The notes under the pieces were generated by a model that saw only the letters and a program-made list of their open reading frames with translations, was not told the DNA's origin and made no database searches. A stretch of 64,000 bases of DNA from an uncultured Oscillospiraceae bacterium. Its GTDB lineage: Bacteria > Bacillota > Clostridia > Oscillospirales > Oscillospiraceae. The DNA lies in assembly GCA_910587255.1 (NCBI GenBank), contig CAJUKT010000020.1:1-64000 (forward strand). Direction: 5' to 3'. A program made the position numbers and the translations under genes. Shown in pieces: positions 15,282 to 23,600 of this stretch. Within the stretch, counting starts at the first letter, position 1. Each line of letters opens with the position of its first letter.

Positions 15282-16068
15282 CAACGCGGCGCGGCAGGAG
15301 AACAAAAAGGCCCTGCCTAAGTTTATTTTGACCGTGGTGCTCAGCCTGGCGCTGGGCGGCGTGCTGGGCTTTGCCCTGGTGACGCTGAATTTGCAGGACT
15401 TCCAGGGCGCGCTGGACGGCGCGGGGCTGTTCTTCACCAATCACACGGCGCCGTGGCTGCTCATCGCCCTGCCGGTGGCCGAGCTGGCCGTGTGCCTGCC
15501 CGTCTACTTCAGCGCGAAAAAGCAGCTGGCCGCCTGGGACGGAGAGGACGAGGCGGTGAGCGGCCAGGCTGACGTCAAGCTGTCGGTGTGCCTATGGGTC
15601 ACCGGGCTGTGCACCGTGGCGGCGTTGTTTCTGCTGGCGGCCATGTTCGCCGGGTTCGTGGGCAACAAGGGGACGGAGCGGATGATGCCGGCTCCCATGT
15701 TTTTCGGCGGGCTGGCCGCCTTCCTGGCAGATCTGCTCGTGCCCATGGTGCTCCAGCAGAAGCTGATCGACCTGACCAAGCGGCTCTACCCGGAGAAAAA
15801 GGGTTCGGTGTACGACCCCAAGTTCCAGAAAAAGTGGTATGACAGCTGCGACGAGGCAGAGCGGGCCCTCATCGGACAGTGCGCCTTCAAGGCATACCGG
15901 GCCATGTGCTATACCTGCATGGGGCTGTGGGTGGTGTTCCTCCTGGGCGGGATGTTTTTCGATTGGGGCTTCCTGTCCGCCCTGGCGGTGTGCATCGTGT
16001 GGGGCGTGGGCCAGTCGGTATACAGCTGGTGGTGCCTGAAGCTGGACCGGCCCGGCGGAAAGCTGTAA
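15268..16068 (+). CDS. DUF3169 family membrane protein
   Basis: 266 residues with about six hydrophobic segments in three pairs (roughly 18-40, 55-75, 105-130, 138-160, 210-232, 236-255) and a soluble loop containing DLTKRLYPEKKGSVYDPKFQ, features of DUF3169. Members are found next to small YozG-type HTH regulators throughout Firmicutes; the molecular function is unknown. The start at 15268 overlaps the regulator gene and lies after GAGGAGGAG. The conserved linkage suggests that the regulator and membrane protein form one functional unit, but what they sense or transport is not established. Confidence 0.85.
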   Translation: MKNSNNAARQENKKALPKFILTVVLSLALGGVLGFALVTLNLQDFQGALDGAGLFFTNHTAPWLLIALPVAELAVCLPVYFSAKKQLAAWDGEDEAVSGQADVKLSVCLWVTGLCTVAALFLLAAMFAGFVGNKGTERMMPAPMFFGGLAAFLADLLVPMVLQQKLIDLTKRLYPEKKGSVYDPKFQKKWYDSCDEAERALIGQCAFKAYRAMCYTCMGLWVVFLLGGMFFDWGFLSALAVCIVWGVGQSVYSWWCLKLDRPGGKL

Positions 16069-16135
16069 GGCGCGGGCCGCGCCAAGGCGTCCGCCCATCA
16101 GGAGGGTGCGGATGAGCTGAAAAACTGAGCGCAGG

Positions 16136-16167
16136 AATCAACCGCCCCAGGGGCGGTTGATTTTTTT
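16136..16167 (+). terminator. Terminator of the HTH-DUF3169 operon
   Basis: The arm AATCAACCGCC (16136-16146) pairs with GGCGGTTGATT, followed by a run of T. The 3' arm contributes to the -35 box of the next promoter. Confidence 0.85.
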
Positions 16168-16185
16168 GCCGGAATCAGGTAGAAT
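16157..16185 (+). promoter_or_regulatory. Promoter of the DnaD-DnaC operon
   Basis: TTGATT (16157-16162), a 17-bp spacer, TAGAAT (16180-16185). The -35 box sits in the 3' arm of the upstream terminator. Confidence 0.65.
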
Positions 16186-16221
16186 AGAAGTCCTACGAAA
16201 AGGAGAGAAGGTGGATGCCCC

Positions 16222-17190
16222 TTGACCCCGCTGCTGCTGCCCAACGAAATACTGTCCATGTCCGCCCAGGCGGCCCGACTGCTGGTGGAGTCCGGCGACG
16301 GGGATGGGGCGCTTTTATACCTGGCCCTGCTGGAGTGCGGCGGGGACCAGGCCAAGGCGTCCGCCCGCCTGCGCTGGGAGGACGGGCGGCTGCGCCCCGC
16401 GTGGCAGCGTCTGGCCGGGATGGGGCTGGCGCAGCCCCGGGAGGACGCCCCTCCCCCGCCCCCCCCGCCCCAGGACGGCCGCCTGCCCGAGTACTCCCGG
16501 GGAGACATCGCCGCCGCCATGGAGGGCGAGCCGGTGTTCCAGGGCCTGTGCCGGGAGCTGGAGGGGATGCTGGGCCGGGTGTTTACCGACAGCGACCTGC
16601 GGTGCGCCTACACCATTTACGACCACCTGGGCCTGCCGCCGGAGGTGATTGTGCAGCTCACCGGCTGGGCCATCCGCCGGGAGCGGCGGGTGAAAAACAG
16701 CCCCGCCGCCTGCCCCCGGATGCCCCAAATCCAGCGTCTGGCCTTTCAGTGGAAGCGGCTGGGGCTGGACACCCTGGAGCGGGCGGAGGACTACCTGCGC
16801 CGCCAGGAGGCGGTGGACGGCCGGGAGTGGGCCGTCCTCCAGGCCGTGGGGGTGGCCGAGCGCCGCCCGGCGGTGGAAAAGGAGCGGGAGTATATCGCCG
16901 CCTGGGTGGGCATGGGGCTGAGCGACGAGCTGATCCGCATGGCCTACGAGCGCACCGTATTCCAGAAAAACGCCATGAACTGGCCGTACATGAACAAAAT
17001 CCTGACCTCCTGGCACGGGGCGGGCTACCAGACGCCCCAGCAGGTGGAGGCGGGGGACAAGCCCCCCCGGCGCACCGCCGCCCCGGCCGCAGCCCGGCCA
17101 CGGGACTTCCAGCCCAGCCAGGAGCGCATCCAGAAAAACAACGACTGGCTGGATAAATTCTTAGAGGAGCAGCAGAAAGGAGGGGGCTGA
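16222..17190 (+). CDS. DnaD domain protein (replication initiation / primosome)
   Basis: 322 residues from a TTG start at 16222, preceded by AAGGTGG. An N-terminal winged-helix-like region (about 1-75) is followed by a proline run (PPPPPPP near 77-84), then two DnaB_2/DnaD-like helical modules (about 95-180 and 190-275), the second with the characteristic NAMNWPYMNKILTSWHGAGY, close to the YxxxIxxxW motif of DnaD and DnaB. In Gram-positive bacteria such proteins remodel origin DNA and recruit the helicase loader. The next gene, two bases later, is the DnaC/DnaI-like loader, which supports the assignment. The C-terminus is basic and disordered-looking. Confidence 0.88.
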   Translation: MTPLLLPNEILSMSAQAARLLVESGDGDGALLYLALLECGGDQAKASARLRWEDGRLRPAWQRLAGMGLAQPREDAPPPPPPPQDGRLPEYSRGDIAAAMEGEPVFQGLCRELEGMLGRVFTDSDLRCAYTIYDHLGLPPEVIVQLTGWAIRRERRVKNSPAACPRMPQIQRLAFQWKRLGLDTLERAEDYLRRQEAVDGREWAVLQAVGVAERRPAVEKEREYIAAWVGMGLSDELIRMAYERTVFQKNAMNWPYMNKILTSWHGAGYQTPQQVEAGDKPPRRTAAPAAARPRDFQPSQERIQKNNDWLDKFLEEQQKGGG

Positions 17191-17191
17191 G

Positions 17192-18193
17192 GTGTCCTAT
17201 GAGCCCACCGTCATGCGCCGTGCCCTGGCCCGGCTGGAGCGCCGCCGGGAGGAGCGGGAGCGCCGCCGCTACGACCTGGAGCGGGAGCTGTATACCCGGG
17301 AGCCCCGGCTGCGGGAGCTGGACGCCGCCCTGCGGGGGACCATGGCCGATCTGGCCCGGCTGGCCACCGGGGGGACGCCGGTGGCCCCGGACGGCCCGGA
17401 GCTGGCCGCCATCCGCGCCCGGAGCGAGGAGCTCCAGGCCCGGCGCGCCCGGCTCATGGCCGCCCTGGGGTACGGGCCCGACGCCCTGGACAGCACGCCC
17501 GCCTGCGCCCAGTGCGGGGACACGGGCTGGGCGGCGGGGGGCATGTGCGCCTGCCTGAAGCAGCTGTGCGCCCGGGAGCAGCTCCGTGCTCTCACCGCCC
17601 TGCTGAACCTCGCCGACGAGCAGAGCTTTGACAGGCTGCGGCTGGACGTGTACAGCGACCTGCCCTGGCAGGGCCAGAGCCGCTCCCCCCGGGAGAACAT
17701 GCGCCGGGTGATCCAGGTGTGCGGGGGCTACGCCCGGCAGTTCCCGGACTACCCGCTGAAAAATCTGCTGCTGTCCGGGGGGACGGGGCTGGGCAAAACC
17801 TTTTTGTCCGGCTGTATCGCCCGGGAGGTGTCCCAGCGGGGGTATTCCGTGGTGTACGACACGGCCATCCACCTGTTTGCCGCCTTCGAGACCCGCCGCT
17901 TTACCCGGGACGCGGGGGAAGAGCGCCAGGCCCGGGATGACACTCGGCGCTACCTGGGCTGCGACCTGCTGATCCTGGACGATTTGGGCAGCGAGCTCAC
18001 CACCCCCCTGTCCCAGTCCTCTCTGTACGAGGTGGTGAACAGCCGCCTCCAGGGCGGGCGGCACACCATCATCTCCACCAACCTGTCCATGGACCACATC
18101 GCCCAGCGCTATACCCCCCAGCTGGCCTCCCGCATCGGGGGGCTGTACCAGGAGCTCACCTTTTACGGGGACGATTTGCGGCTGAGGGGGTAA
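17192..18193 (+). CDS. dnaC: DnaC/DnaI-like helicase loader ATPase
   Basis: 333 residues from a GTG start after AAAGGAGGGGG. The N-terminus is a long Arg/Glu-rich coiled coil (about 5-60). A zinc site follows (CAQCGDTGW and MCACLK at about 107-127), as in DnaI, which binds the replicative helicase. The AAA+ module has Walker A SGGTGLGKT near 195-203, Walker B LLILDDLGSE, sensor 1 IISTNLS, and an arginine-rich end SRIGGLYQ. It would load DnaB-type helicase onto single-stranded DNA. It is coupled to the DnaD protein gene directly upstream (1 base apart). Gene symbol by family; DnaI would be equally suitable. Confidence 0.9.
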   Translation: MSYEPTVMRRALARLERRREERERRRYDLERELYTREPRLRELDAALRGTMADLARLATGGTPVAPDGPELAAIRARSEELQARRARLMAALGYGPDALDSTPACAQCGDTGWAAGGMCACLKQLCAREQLRALTALLNLADEQSFDRLRLDVYSDLPWQGQSRSPRENMRRVIQVCGGYARQFPDYPLKNLLLSGGTGLGKTFLSGCIAREVSQRGYSVVYDTAIHLFAAFETRRFTRDAGEERQARDDTRRYLGCDLLILDDLGSELTTPLSQSSLYEVVNSRLQGGRHTIISTNLSMDHIAQRYTPQLASRIGGLYQELTFYGDDLRLRG

Positions 18194-18196
18194 AGG

Positions 18197-18228
18197 AAGC
18201 CTGTCCATCTCCCGATGGGCAGGCTTTT
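18197..18228 (+). terminator. Terminator after the DnaC-like gene
   Basis: A 13-bp stem (AAGCCTGTCCATC at 18197-18209 with 18214-18226, one G-T pair) around TCCC, followed by TT. Confidence 0.8.
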
Positions 18229-18273
18229 CGGGCGCCGCAACCGCCGGTTGCTAAATTTTCCAAGCCCTGTTGG

Positions 18274-18302
18274 TTGCGTTCCCACGGTGGGACTGCTACA
18301 AT
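18274..18302 (+). promoter_or_regulatory. Promoter with palindrome in the spacer, before the XRE membrane regulator
   Basis: TTGCGT (18274-18279), a 17-bp spacer, TACAAT (18297-18302). The spacer holds a perfect TCCCAC-G-GTGGGA palindrome (18280-18292), a likely operator for autoregulation. Confidence 0.7.
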
Positions 18303-18326
18303 AGGAACGAAAAGGAGGGCGCGCCC

Positions 18327-19052
18327 ATGACATTGGCGGAAAGGATTCTAGAGCTGCGCACCCGGCAGAAGCTGTCCCAGGGAGACCTGGCGGAACGGCT
18401 GGAGGTGTCCCGGCAGTCGGTGAGCAAGTGGGAGACGGGCCAGTCGGTGCCCGAGCTGGATAAGCTCATCAAGCTGGCCGACCTGTTCGGGGTGAGCGTG
18501 GACCAGCTGGTCCGGGACGGGGATGTGCCCGGAGGGGCGGCGGAGCCGCCCAGGGAAGGGACGCCCCCGGCGGCGCAGCCTCAGATCGTCTACGTGGAGC
18601 GGCCCCAGCGGGGGCTCGCCACGTCCCAGATCCTGGGGGTGGTCTGTACGGCGGGCGGCGCGGGGCTGTGCCTGATCTCGGCGGCCACACACAATGATGA
18701 AATGTTTCTGGTAGGACTGGTGGTACTTATCGCGGGCCTGCCCCTGTTGCTGGCGAAAAGGCACCCCTTCCTCCTGTTTGGCTGGCTGGCGTGGGCGATG
18801 GGCTACCTGTCCCTATGCACCCCGGCCATTATGGGGCCTGCCTTGGGCGCGTGGCAGCCCTTTACGGGGCTGGTGCAATCCTGGCTCTGGCTGATGGCGG
18901 ACGGGGCGCTGGGGGGCAGCATTCTGCTGATGATCCTGCTCTTTCTGCTGTCCTATGGGGCGCTGAGCGCGCTGACCATCCTGCTGCCCGTCCACACCGC
19001 CCGGCTGGCCTGGAAGCGCTGGAAAGGCCGGGGAGAGAAAACTGCATCATAA
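18327..19052 (+). CDS. XRE-family regulator with C-terminal membrane domain
   Basis: 241 residues. An N-terminal HTH (about 3-60; LSQGDLAERLEVSRQSVSKWETGQSVPELDK contains the XRE pattern) is joined by a Pro-rich linker (about 70-95) to four hydrophobic segments (about 105-125, 130-145, 150-172, 195-225). Membrane-tethered XRE proteins of this kind are common in clostridia; the signal is unknown. The start at 18327 follows AAAGGAGGG. It is monocistronic, with its own promoter, which contains a palindrome, and a terminator at 19060, so it probably regulates itself and perhaps distant genes. Confidence 0.82.
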   Translation: MTLAERILELRTRQKLSQGDLAERLEVSRQSVSKWETGQSVPELDKLIKLADLFGVSVDQLVRDGDVPGGAAEPPREGTPPAAQPQIVYVERPQRGLATSQILGVVCTAGGAGLCLISAATHNDEMFLVGLVVLIAGLPLLLAKRHPFLLFGWLAWAMGYLSLCTPAIMGPALGAWQPFTGLVQSWLWLMADGALGGSILLMILLFLLSYGALSALTILLPVHTARLAWKRWKGRGEKTAS

Positions 19053-19059
19053 ACGCAAA

Positions 19060-19089
19060 GGAGCGCCCCCGCGAAAGCGGGGGCGCTCC
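19060..19089. terminator. Strong hairpin between convergent genes
   Basis: A 13-bp perfect stem (GGAGCGCCCCCGC at 19060-19072 with 19077-19089) closed by a GAAA tetraloop. T tracts are poor on both strands. Confidence 0.7.
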
Positions 19090-19102
19090 ACGTCTGTGCC
19101 GG

Positions 19103-20167
19103 TCAGAGCTGGCCGTAACGCCGAAGGATGGTATCCAGATGGGCCCAGCTGGCGTAGTCTCCGGGGCGGAGGGTGTTGTCCGAGGTGCCCTGGATGAGGC
19201 CCGCCCCCACCGCCCAGCGCATGGCGTCCCGGGCGGCGGTATGTACGCCCGCCCCGTCGGAGAAGCGGGACAGGCTGCCGGTGGGCTGGATATGGCGGCC
19301 CAGATACTCCGTCTCATAGCGGTACAGCATGGACACCAGCTCCTGCCGGGTGATGGGGGCGAAGGGGTCGAAGTCCTGGCCCGCCACCCCGTCCAGCAGG
19401 CGGTGGCCTGTGGCCCAATCCACCGCCTGGGCGTCGCCGACGGGGCCGCCCTCGCCGGACAGCGTGTACAGGGCCTGGGCCATGAGGGCATAGGACACGG
19501 CCTGGGCCGGGGGGAGCGGCTCAGGCGGGGGGCTACCCTCCCCCTGGCCGGAGAGAAGCGCGTGCCAGGGGTTGTCCTCCCGGGGGTCGGTGGGGTCCCA
19601 GCCGTTGGCGGCCTCCTCCGGGATGTGCTCCACCAGCTTGTCCGGCTTGCCCAGGGGGCCCGGGTCGTCACCGTCGTAAATGGTGACCTTGGTGCCCCGG
19701 GCCACGTTGTCATAGATCCACTTGGCGTCCGCCGTCTGAAGGCGGACGCAGCCCAGGGAGGCCGGGGCCCCCAGGCCGTTATACTCCTCGGTCATCAGGG
19801 TGGAGGGGTCTTTTTCGGTATAGCATACCGAGTGAAACAGGATGTTCCCCTTGATCTGGGTGGCGTACTGGCCGTAGGAATCGTCGATCATATGCAGCCA
19901 GGTCCACCGCCCGCCGATGGTGAAGGTGCCGGTGGGGGTGGCGTGGCCCTTGCGCCCGGTGGAGCACACCATGGCCTTGACGGGGACGGTATAATAGCCC
20001 TCCTCGTCCAGCTCGTAGACGGTGACGGTGCTCTGGGCCCGGTTGACCATGATGTAGTAAGGCTTGCCGCTGCTTGCCATGGGAGCGCTGGCCCAGGTCG
20101 TGCGGACGCCCGCGCACAGCAGCGGCACGGCGCACAGCGCCAAAAAGAGGCTGAGGATTCGTTTCAA
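19103..20167 (-). CDS. L,D-transpeptidase (YkuD) with C-terminal SLH region
   Basis: 354 residues: signal peptide (about 1-27, MKRILSLFLALCAVPLLCAG), YkuD domain (about 36-170) and SLH-type repeats at the C-terminus (about 215-350, with FDPFAPITRQELVSMLYRYE and AVGAGLIQGTSDNTLRPGDY). YkuD enzymes make 3-3 crosslinks or attach proteins to peptidoglycan. The catalytic region reads HSVCYTEKD and later ASLGCVRL; the canonical SHGCVR histidine is replaced by Leu, but the Cys and Arg are kept, as in many clostridial members. The start at 20167 follows AGGAGG. It has a strong promoter whose transcript would begin with a stable hairpin. Confidence 0.87.
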   Translation of the reverse strand: MKRILSLFLALCAVPLLCAGVRTTWASAPMASSGKPYYIMVNRAQSTVTVYELDEEGYYTVPVKAMVCSTGRKGHATPTGTFTIGGRWTWLHMIDDSYGQYATQIKGNILFHSVCYTEKDPSTLMTEEYNGLGAPASLGCVRLQTADAKWIYDNVARGTKVTIYDGDDPGPLGKPDKLVEHIPEEAANGWDPTDPREDNPWHALLSGQGEGSPPPEPLPPAQAVSYALMAQALYTLSGEGGPVGDAQAVDWATGHRLLDGVAGQDFDPFAPITRQELVSMLYRYETEYLGRHIQPTGSLSRFSDGAGVHTAARDAMRWAVGAGLIQGTSDNTLRPGDYASWAHLDTILRRYGQL

Positions 20168-20192
20168 AGGGATACCTCCTGCAATATCTTGT

Positions 20193-20257
20193 GTATAATA
20201 AAATGGCTTTCACGAGGAAAGCCATTTCATTATACATGATTTGGATGGCAAATACAA
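20193..20257 (-). promoter_or_regulatory. Promoter and 5' hairpin of the L,D-transpeptidase gene
   Basis: Minus strand TTGTAT (20252-20257), a 17-bp spacer and a perfect TATAAT (20229-20234). The -10 box is inside an 18-bp inverted repeat (20193-20210 with 20218-20235, one mismatch, 7-base loop), so a transcript starting near 20222 would carry the hairpin GGCTTT-loop-AAAGCC at its 5' end. Confidence 0.7.
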
Positions 20258-20262
20258 GGGGA

Positions 20263-20588
20263 ATTGGGGGGTTCCGCGCTTCCTTGCTGTCCGCTTTACC
20301 GCGCTTCTTTGGTGTCACGCTGCAAAGCGGCCAGGGCGCTCGGACGCTTTCGCTCCGTCTCGGGCAAAACCAGCCCCCGCTGTGCGGCGGCTGGGCGTTT
20401 GCCCTCGCTTCGTTCCAAGCTTCCTCGCTGTCCACTTTTCCGCGCTTCTTTGGTGTCACGCTGCAAAGCGGCCAGGGCGCTCGGTCGCTTTCACTCCGTC
20501 TCGGGCAAAACCCGCCCCCGCTGTGCGGCGGCTGGGCGTTTGCCCTCGCTTTGTTCCAAGCTTCCTCGCTGTCCGCTTTTCCGCGCTT
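20263..20588 (-). repeat. Modular palindromic repeat, locus 2 (141-bp period)
   Basis: Units on the minus strand begin with AAGCGCGG at 20588, 20447 and 20306, an exact 141-bp period; two are complete. Each has the constant parts GAGGAAGCTTGGA and GAGACGGAG, a central GC hairpin followed by TTTTG, and an end AGCGTGACACCAAAG. The array begins four bases after the TGA of the ABC-2 permease gene (20593-20595). Confidence 0.85.
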
Positions 20589-20592
20589 CTTG

Positions 20593-21249
20593 TCACACGT
20601 CTTTGCTCCCGTAGAAGTGCCGGGACAGCAGGAAGGACAGGATCAGCAGCGCCAACCCAGCGATGACTGCGGCCACCGGGACGGCGGTGACCTGCGCCGG
20701 GGTGGGCTCGGCAAGCTCCAGGGATTTGAGCCATTCCAGCCCGCCCAGGGGAAACAGGGCCGCGACGACCAGCAGAACGATCCCGCCCATGATGCCGAAG
20801 AACATCATCCGGGCCCGCTCCGGGCCGAATTTGTACAGGAAGGGCAGCATGATGGCGTTTACCAGTACGGACATCAGGCCCATCACCGAACAGCTCACCA
20901 GAAATTCCACAGGCTCCTCCACCCGTCCGGCGGCATACAGCATCACGCCGAGAATGGCCGTCAGGCCCACGCTGAGCAGGCACAGCAGCAGGACGCAGAG
21001 ATACCGGGCGGCTACCGTTTTCGTGCGGCCCACCGGCAGGGCCAGGCCGTAGGTGTCCCACTTGGCCTGCTTGTCGTAGGCAAACACATTCATGGGAAGC
21101 ATCACGACCATGACGACCAGCAGCACGCCGACGATGTCCGCCGACCACACCCCGGTAAAAGCAATGCCCGCGTATACTATCAGCATAAACAGGTAGGAGC
21201 GCAGAGTCTTGCGCAGGATGAGAAGATCCTTCAAAATCAGCCCGGTCAT
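20593..21249 (-). CDS. ABC-2 type transporter permease
   Basis: 218 residues with six predicted membrane helices and a starting segment LILKDLLILRKTLRSYL typical of ABC-2 permeases of the PF13346 type. The start at 21249 overlaps the ATPase gene by 4 bases (ATGA), so they are translationally coupled. With the adjacent ATPase it would form an exporter or a membrane-stress/bacteriocin-resistance complex; in YtrA-type operons such pairs respond to cell-wall antibiotics. The length is shorter than for classic BcrB proteins. The stop is followed by repeat locus 2. Confidence 0.85.
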   Translation of the reverse strand: MTGLILKDLLILRKTLRSYLFMLIVYAGIAFTGVWSADIVGVLLVVMVVMLPMNVFAYDKQAKWDTYGLALPVGRTKTVAARYLCVLLLCLLSVGLTAILGVMLYAAGRVEEPVEFLVSCSVMGLMSVLVNAIMLPFLYKFGPERARMMFFGIMGGIVLLVVAALFPLGGLEWLKSLELAEPTPAQVTAVPVAAVIAGLALLILSFLLSRHFYGSKDV

Positions 21250-22094
21250 GCTTTATCCCCCTTTACCACGAATACCATCAATTCGTCCAGCGTCACCGGC
21301 TCCACCGCCAGCCGGGGGTAGAGCCGCTTGAAATCGCCCCTGCGGCGGATGAGCGCCTCGGTGGAATATTGGCTCTTCCGGGTGGCCACCACATAGCCCC
21401 GGTCCACCTGTTCCAGCTCCTCCCGGGCGCACACCAGCCGCCCATAGCTCTCCAGCAGGCGGTCCTTCTCGTCGCACAGCAGCAGCTTTCCCTGGTGGAG
21501 GTAGGCGATGTAGTCCGCCACCTTCTCCAGGTCCGACGTGATGTGGCTGGAGATCAGGATGGCGTGGTCCTCATCGGACACGAAGGCCAGGAATTCGTCC
21601 AGGATCTCGTCCCGGACCACCGGGTCCAGCCCCGCCGTGGCCTCGTCCAGCAGCAGCAGCCGGGGCCGGTGGGCCAGGGCCGCCGCCAGGGACAGCTTCA
21701 TCCGCATCCCCCGGGACAGCTCCTTGATGTTTTTCGCCCCGGACAGGCCGAACTTGTCCAGATAGTCCCGGTACAGCCCCTTGTCCCAGGTCTTAAACAC
21801 CCGGCACAGCACCGTCTCCACGTCCCGCACCCGCAGGTACTCGGAGAAGAAGCAGTCGTCCAGCACCATGCCGATATCCTCTTTGGCGCGGTCCGGATCG
21901 GCGCCCAGCAGGACGGCCGTTCCGGCGGTGGGCTTGACGATGCCCAGCATGGACTTGATCAGGGTGGTCTTGCCCGCCCCGTTCTCCCCGATCAGGCCCA
22001 TGATGGACCCGCCGGGCACCTTCAGGTCGATGGGGCCCAGGGTAAAGCTCTTGTATTGCTTGACAAGACCCCGGATTTCAATACAATTTGTCAT
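21246..22094 (-). CDS. ABC transporter ATP-binding protein (BcrA/YtrB-like)
   Basis: 282 residues. Walker A GLIGENGAGKTTLIKS at about 33-48, Q-loop region, signature LSRGMRMKLSLAAALAHRP, Walker B LLLLDEATAGLDP and H-loop ILISSHITSD. The C-terminal 60 residues form the extension seen in the BcrA/CcmA group. It drives the ABC-2 permease encoded next to it. The gene starts within the end of the GntR regulator gene (4-base overlap), and all three genes form one operon from the promoter at 22512. Confidence 0.9.
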   Translation of the reverse strand: MTNCIEIRGLVKQYKSFTLGPIDLKVPGGSIMGLIGENGAGKTTLIKSMLGIVKPTAGTAVLLGADPDRAKEDIGMVLDDCFFSEYLRVRDVETVLCRVFKTWDKGLYRDYLDKFGLSGAKNIKELSRGMRMKLSLAAALAHRPRLLLLDEATAGLDPVVRDEILDEFLAFVSDEDHAILISSHITSDLEKVADYIAYLHQGKLLLCDEKDRLLESYGRLVCAREELEQVDRGYVVATRKSQYSTEALIRRRGDFKRLYPRLAVEPVTLDELMVFVVKGDKA

Positions 22095-22471
22095 AATTCT
22101 CCCTCGCTATACAGAGTGTTCAGCATTTCAGTGAGTTCGTCCAGGTCTACGGCCCCGGCCCGGGCGGCGTCCACCGCCTGGGACAGGTGCTCCTCAATCT
22201 GGCAAAGGACGGCCTCCCGCCTTGTCTCCCGGTTCTGGGCGGCCACGAAGCAGCCCTTGCCCGGGACAGTGGCAAGGAAGCCCTCCCGCTCCAGCTCCTC
22301 ATAGGCCCGCTTGGTGGTGATGACGGAGATGCGCAGATCCCGAGCCAGCAGCCGCATGGAGGGCAGCGCCTCGCCCTCGGAGAGCTGGCCTGAAAGGATG
22401 AGCCCTTTCAGCTGGCGGACGATCTGCTCATAGATCGGCACGCCGGAGGAATTGCTGATGATGATGTCCAT
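22091..22471 (-). CDS. GntR-family regulator, YtrA subfamily
   Basis: 126 residues: a winged-helix domain (about 1-75; GVPIYEQIVRQLKGLILSGQL, LARDLRISVITTKRAYEELE) followed by only about 45 residues, the short tail typical of YtrA. Such repressors control the ABC operon they head and are released by wall-acting antibiotics or an unknown signal. The start at 22471 has GAGGTG upstream; the longer open frame runs through the promoter and is rejected. Between promoter and gene lies the palindrome GTATATATAC (22493-22502), a candidate operator. Confidence 0.88.
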   Translation of the reverse strand: MDIIISNSSGVPIYEQIVRQLKGLILSGQLSEGEALPSMRLLARDLRISVITTKRAYEELEREGFLATVPGKGCFVAAQNRETRREAVLCQIEEHLSQAVDAARAGAVDLDELTEMLNTLYSEGEL

Positions 22472-22492
22472 GGTGCACCTCGTTGATATTTT

Positions 22493-22540
22493 GTATATAT
22501 ACGATATGCACAGTATAGACGCCATATACGGATTTGTCAA
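22493..22540 (-). promoter_or_regulatory. Promoter and palindrome of the GntR-ABC operon
   Basis: Minus strand consensus TTGACA (22535-22540), a 17-bp spacer, TATACT (22512-22517). The self-complementary GTATATATAC at 22493-22502 lies just downstream of the start point. Confidence 0.8.
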
Positions 22541-22574
22541 GGGGGGACGGGAAAAATTTTTGAGGTAAATCAAA

Positions 22575-22604
22575 CCAGCCGCCTCCCGGACGGGAGACGG
22601 CTGG
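22575..22604 (-). terminator. Terminator of the degV gene
   Basis: Stem CCAGCCG-x-CTCCCG (22575-22588) with its complement (22591-22604). On the minus strand it is followed by TTTGATTT. Confidence 0.65.
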
Positions 22605-22648
22605 TAATTGGCGAATAAACAGGGGCGGGCTCTGCCGGACGGCGGGGC

Positions 22649-23521
22649 TTACCGGTGCTTGCCCATGAAGAACAGCGCCACGCATCCCGGGCCGGTGTGG
22701 GCCCCGATCACCGGCCCGATGGAGTTGATGATGATCTCCTTGGTGCCGTAGCGCTGCTTGATCTCATCGGCCACGAACTGGGCGTCTTCGGCGCAGTCGC
22801 TGTTGCTGATGAACATGGTCTGGCCTGCGGGGTCGTCGGCCAGCTCCCCCACCTTGTCCACCAGGGCCAGCAGGGACGCCTTGCGGCCCCGGGCCTTGGC
22901 CACGTTGATGAGGTGGCCCTCGTTGTCCACGTGGAGGACAGGCTTGATCTGGAGCATGGTGCCCACCACGGCGGTGGCGGCGGACACCCGGCCGCCCTTT
23001 TTCAGGAAGAACAGGTCGTTGACGGTGAAGTAGTGGCACTGGCGCAGCTTATTGGCCTCGGCCCAGTCCCGGACCTCCTCCATTGTCCTGCCCTGCTGGC
23101 GCAGCTTGGCGGCCTGGTATACCAGCATCCCCTGGCCCAGGGAGGCGCACAGGGTGTCCACCACAATAATTTTGCGCTCCGGGAACTGCTCCGCCAGCTC
23201 CTGGGCGGCGATCTGGAAGGAGTTGCAGGTGGCGGACAGCCCGGAGGAAAAGGCCAGCACCAGCGCGTCCTTTCCCTGCTTGAGCACCGACTCCAGGGCG
23301 TCGGCGGCCTCCCCCACGTTGACGGCGTTGGTGGTGGCCATCAGACCCTCCCGCTCCTTGCTATAAAATTCATCCGGGGACATATCCCGGTTATCCGGCC
23401 AATTTCGGTAGGTTTTGCCGTCCATGATGAAGGACAGGGGGAGTACGGTCAGCTCCAGCTCCTGAACTAGGCTGTGGGGCAGGTCGCAGGACGAATCGGT
23501 GATGATGATATAGTCGCTCAT
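22649..23521 (-). CDS. degV: DegV family fatty-acid-binding protein
   Basis: 290 residues. The EDD/DegV fold is shown by the N-terminal IIITDSSCDLP, the lipid-head-group loop region FSSGLSATCNSFQIA and FLKKGGRVSAATAVVGTMLQIKPVL. Family members (FakB) hold a fatty acid for phosphorylation by the FakA kinase and so feed exogenous fatty acids to phospholipid synthesis; many clostridial paralogues are of unknown lipid preference. The start at 23521 follows GGAGG. No fakA is present here. The gene lies 79 bases after the DUF1836 gene and is probably co-transcribed with it. Confidence 0.88.
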   Translation of the reverse strand: MSDYIIITDSSCDLPHSLVQELELTVLPLSFIMDGKTYRNWPDNRDMSPDEFYSKEREGLMATTNAVNVGEAADALESVLKQGKDALVLAFSSGLSATCNSFQIAAQELAEQFPERKIIVVDTLCASLGQGMLVYQAAKLRQQGRTMEEVRDWAEANKLRQCHYFTVNDLFFLKKGGRVSAATAVVGTMLQIKPVLHVDNEGHLINVAKARGRKASLLALVDKVGELADDPAGQTMFISNSDCAEDAQFVADEIKQRYGTKEIIINSIGPVIGAHTGPGCVALFFMGKHR

Positions 23522-23600
23522 GATGAAAACCTCCAACAATATAAAAATGTGAATGGTGCCTGATTGATGTGCGGGGCGCGGAGGGCCTGCGCCCGGGCGC

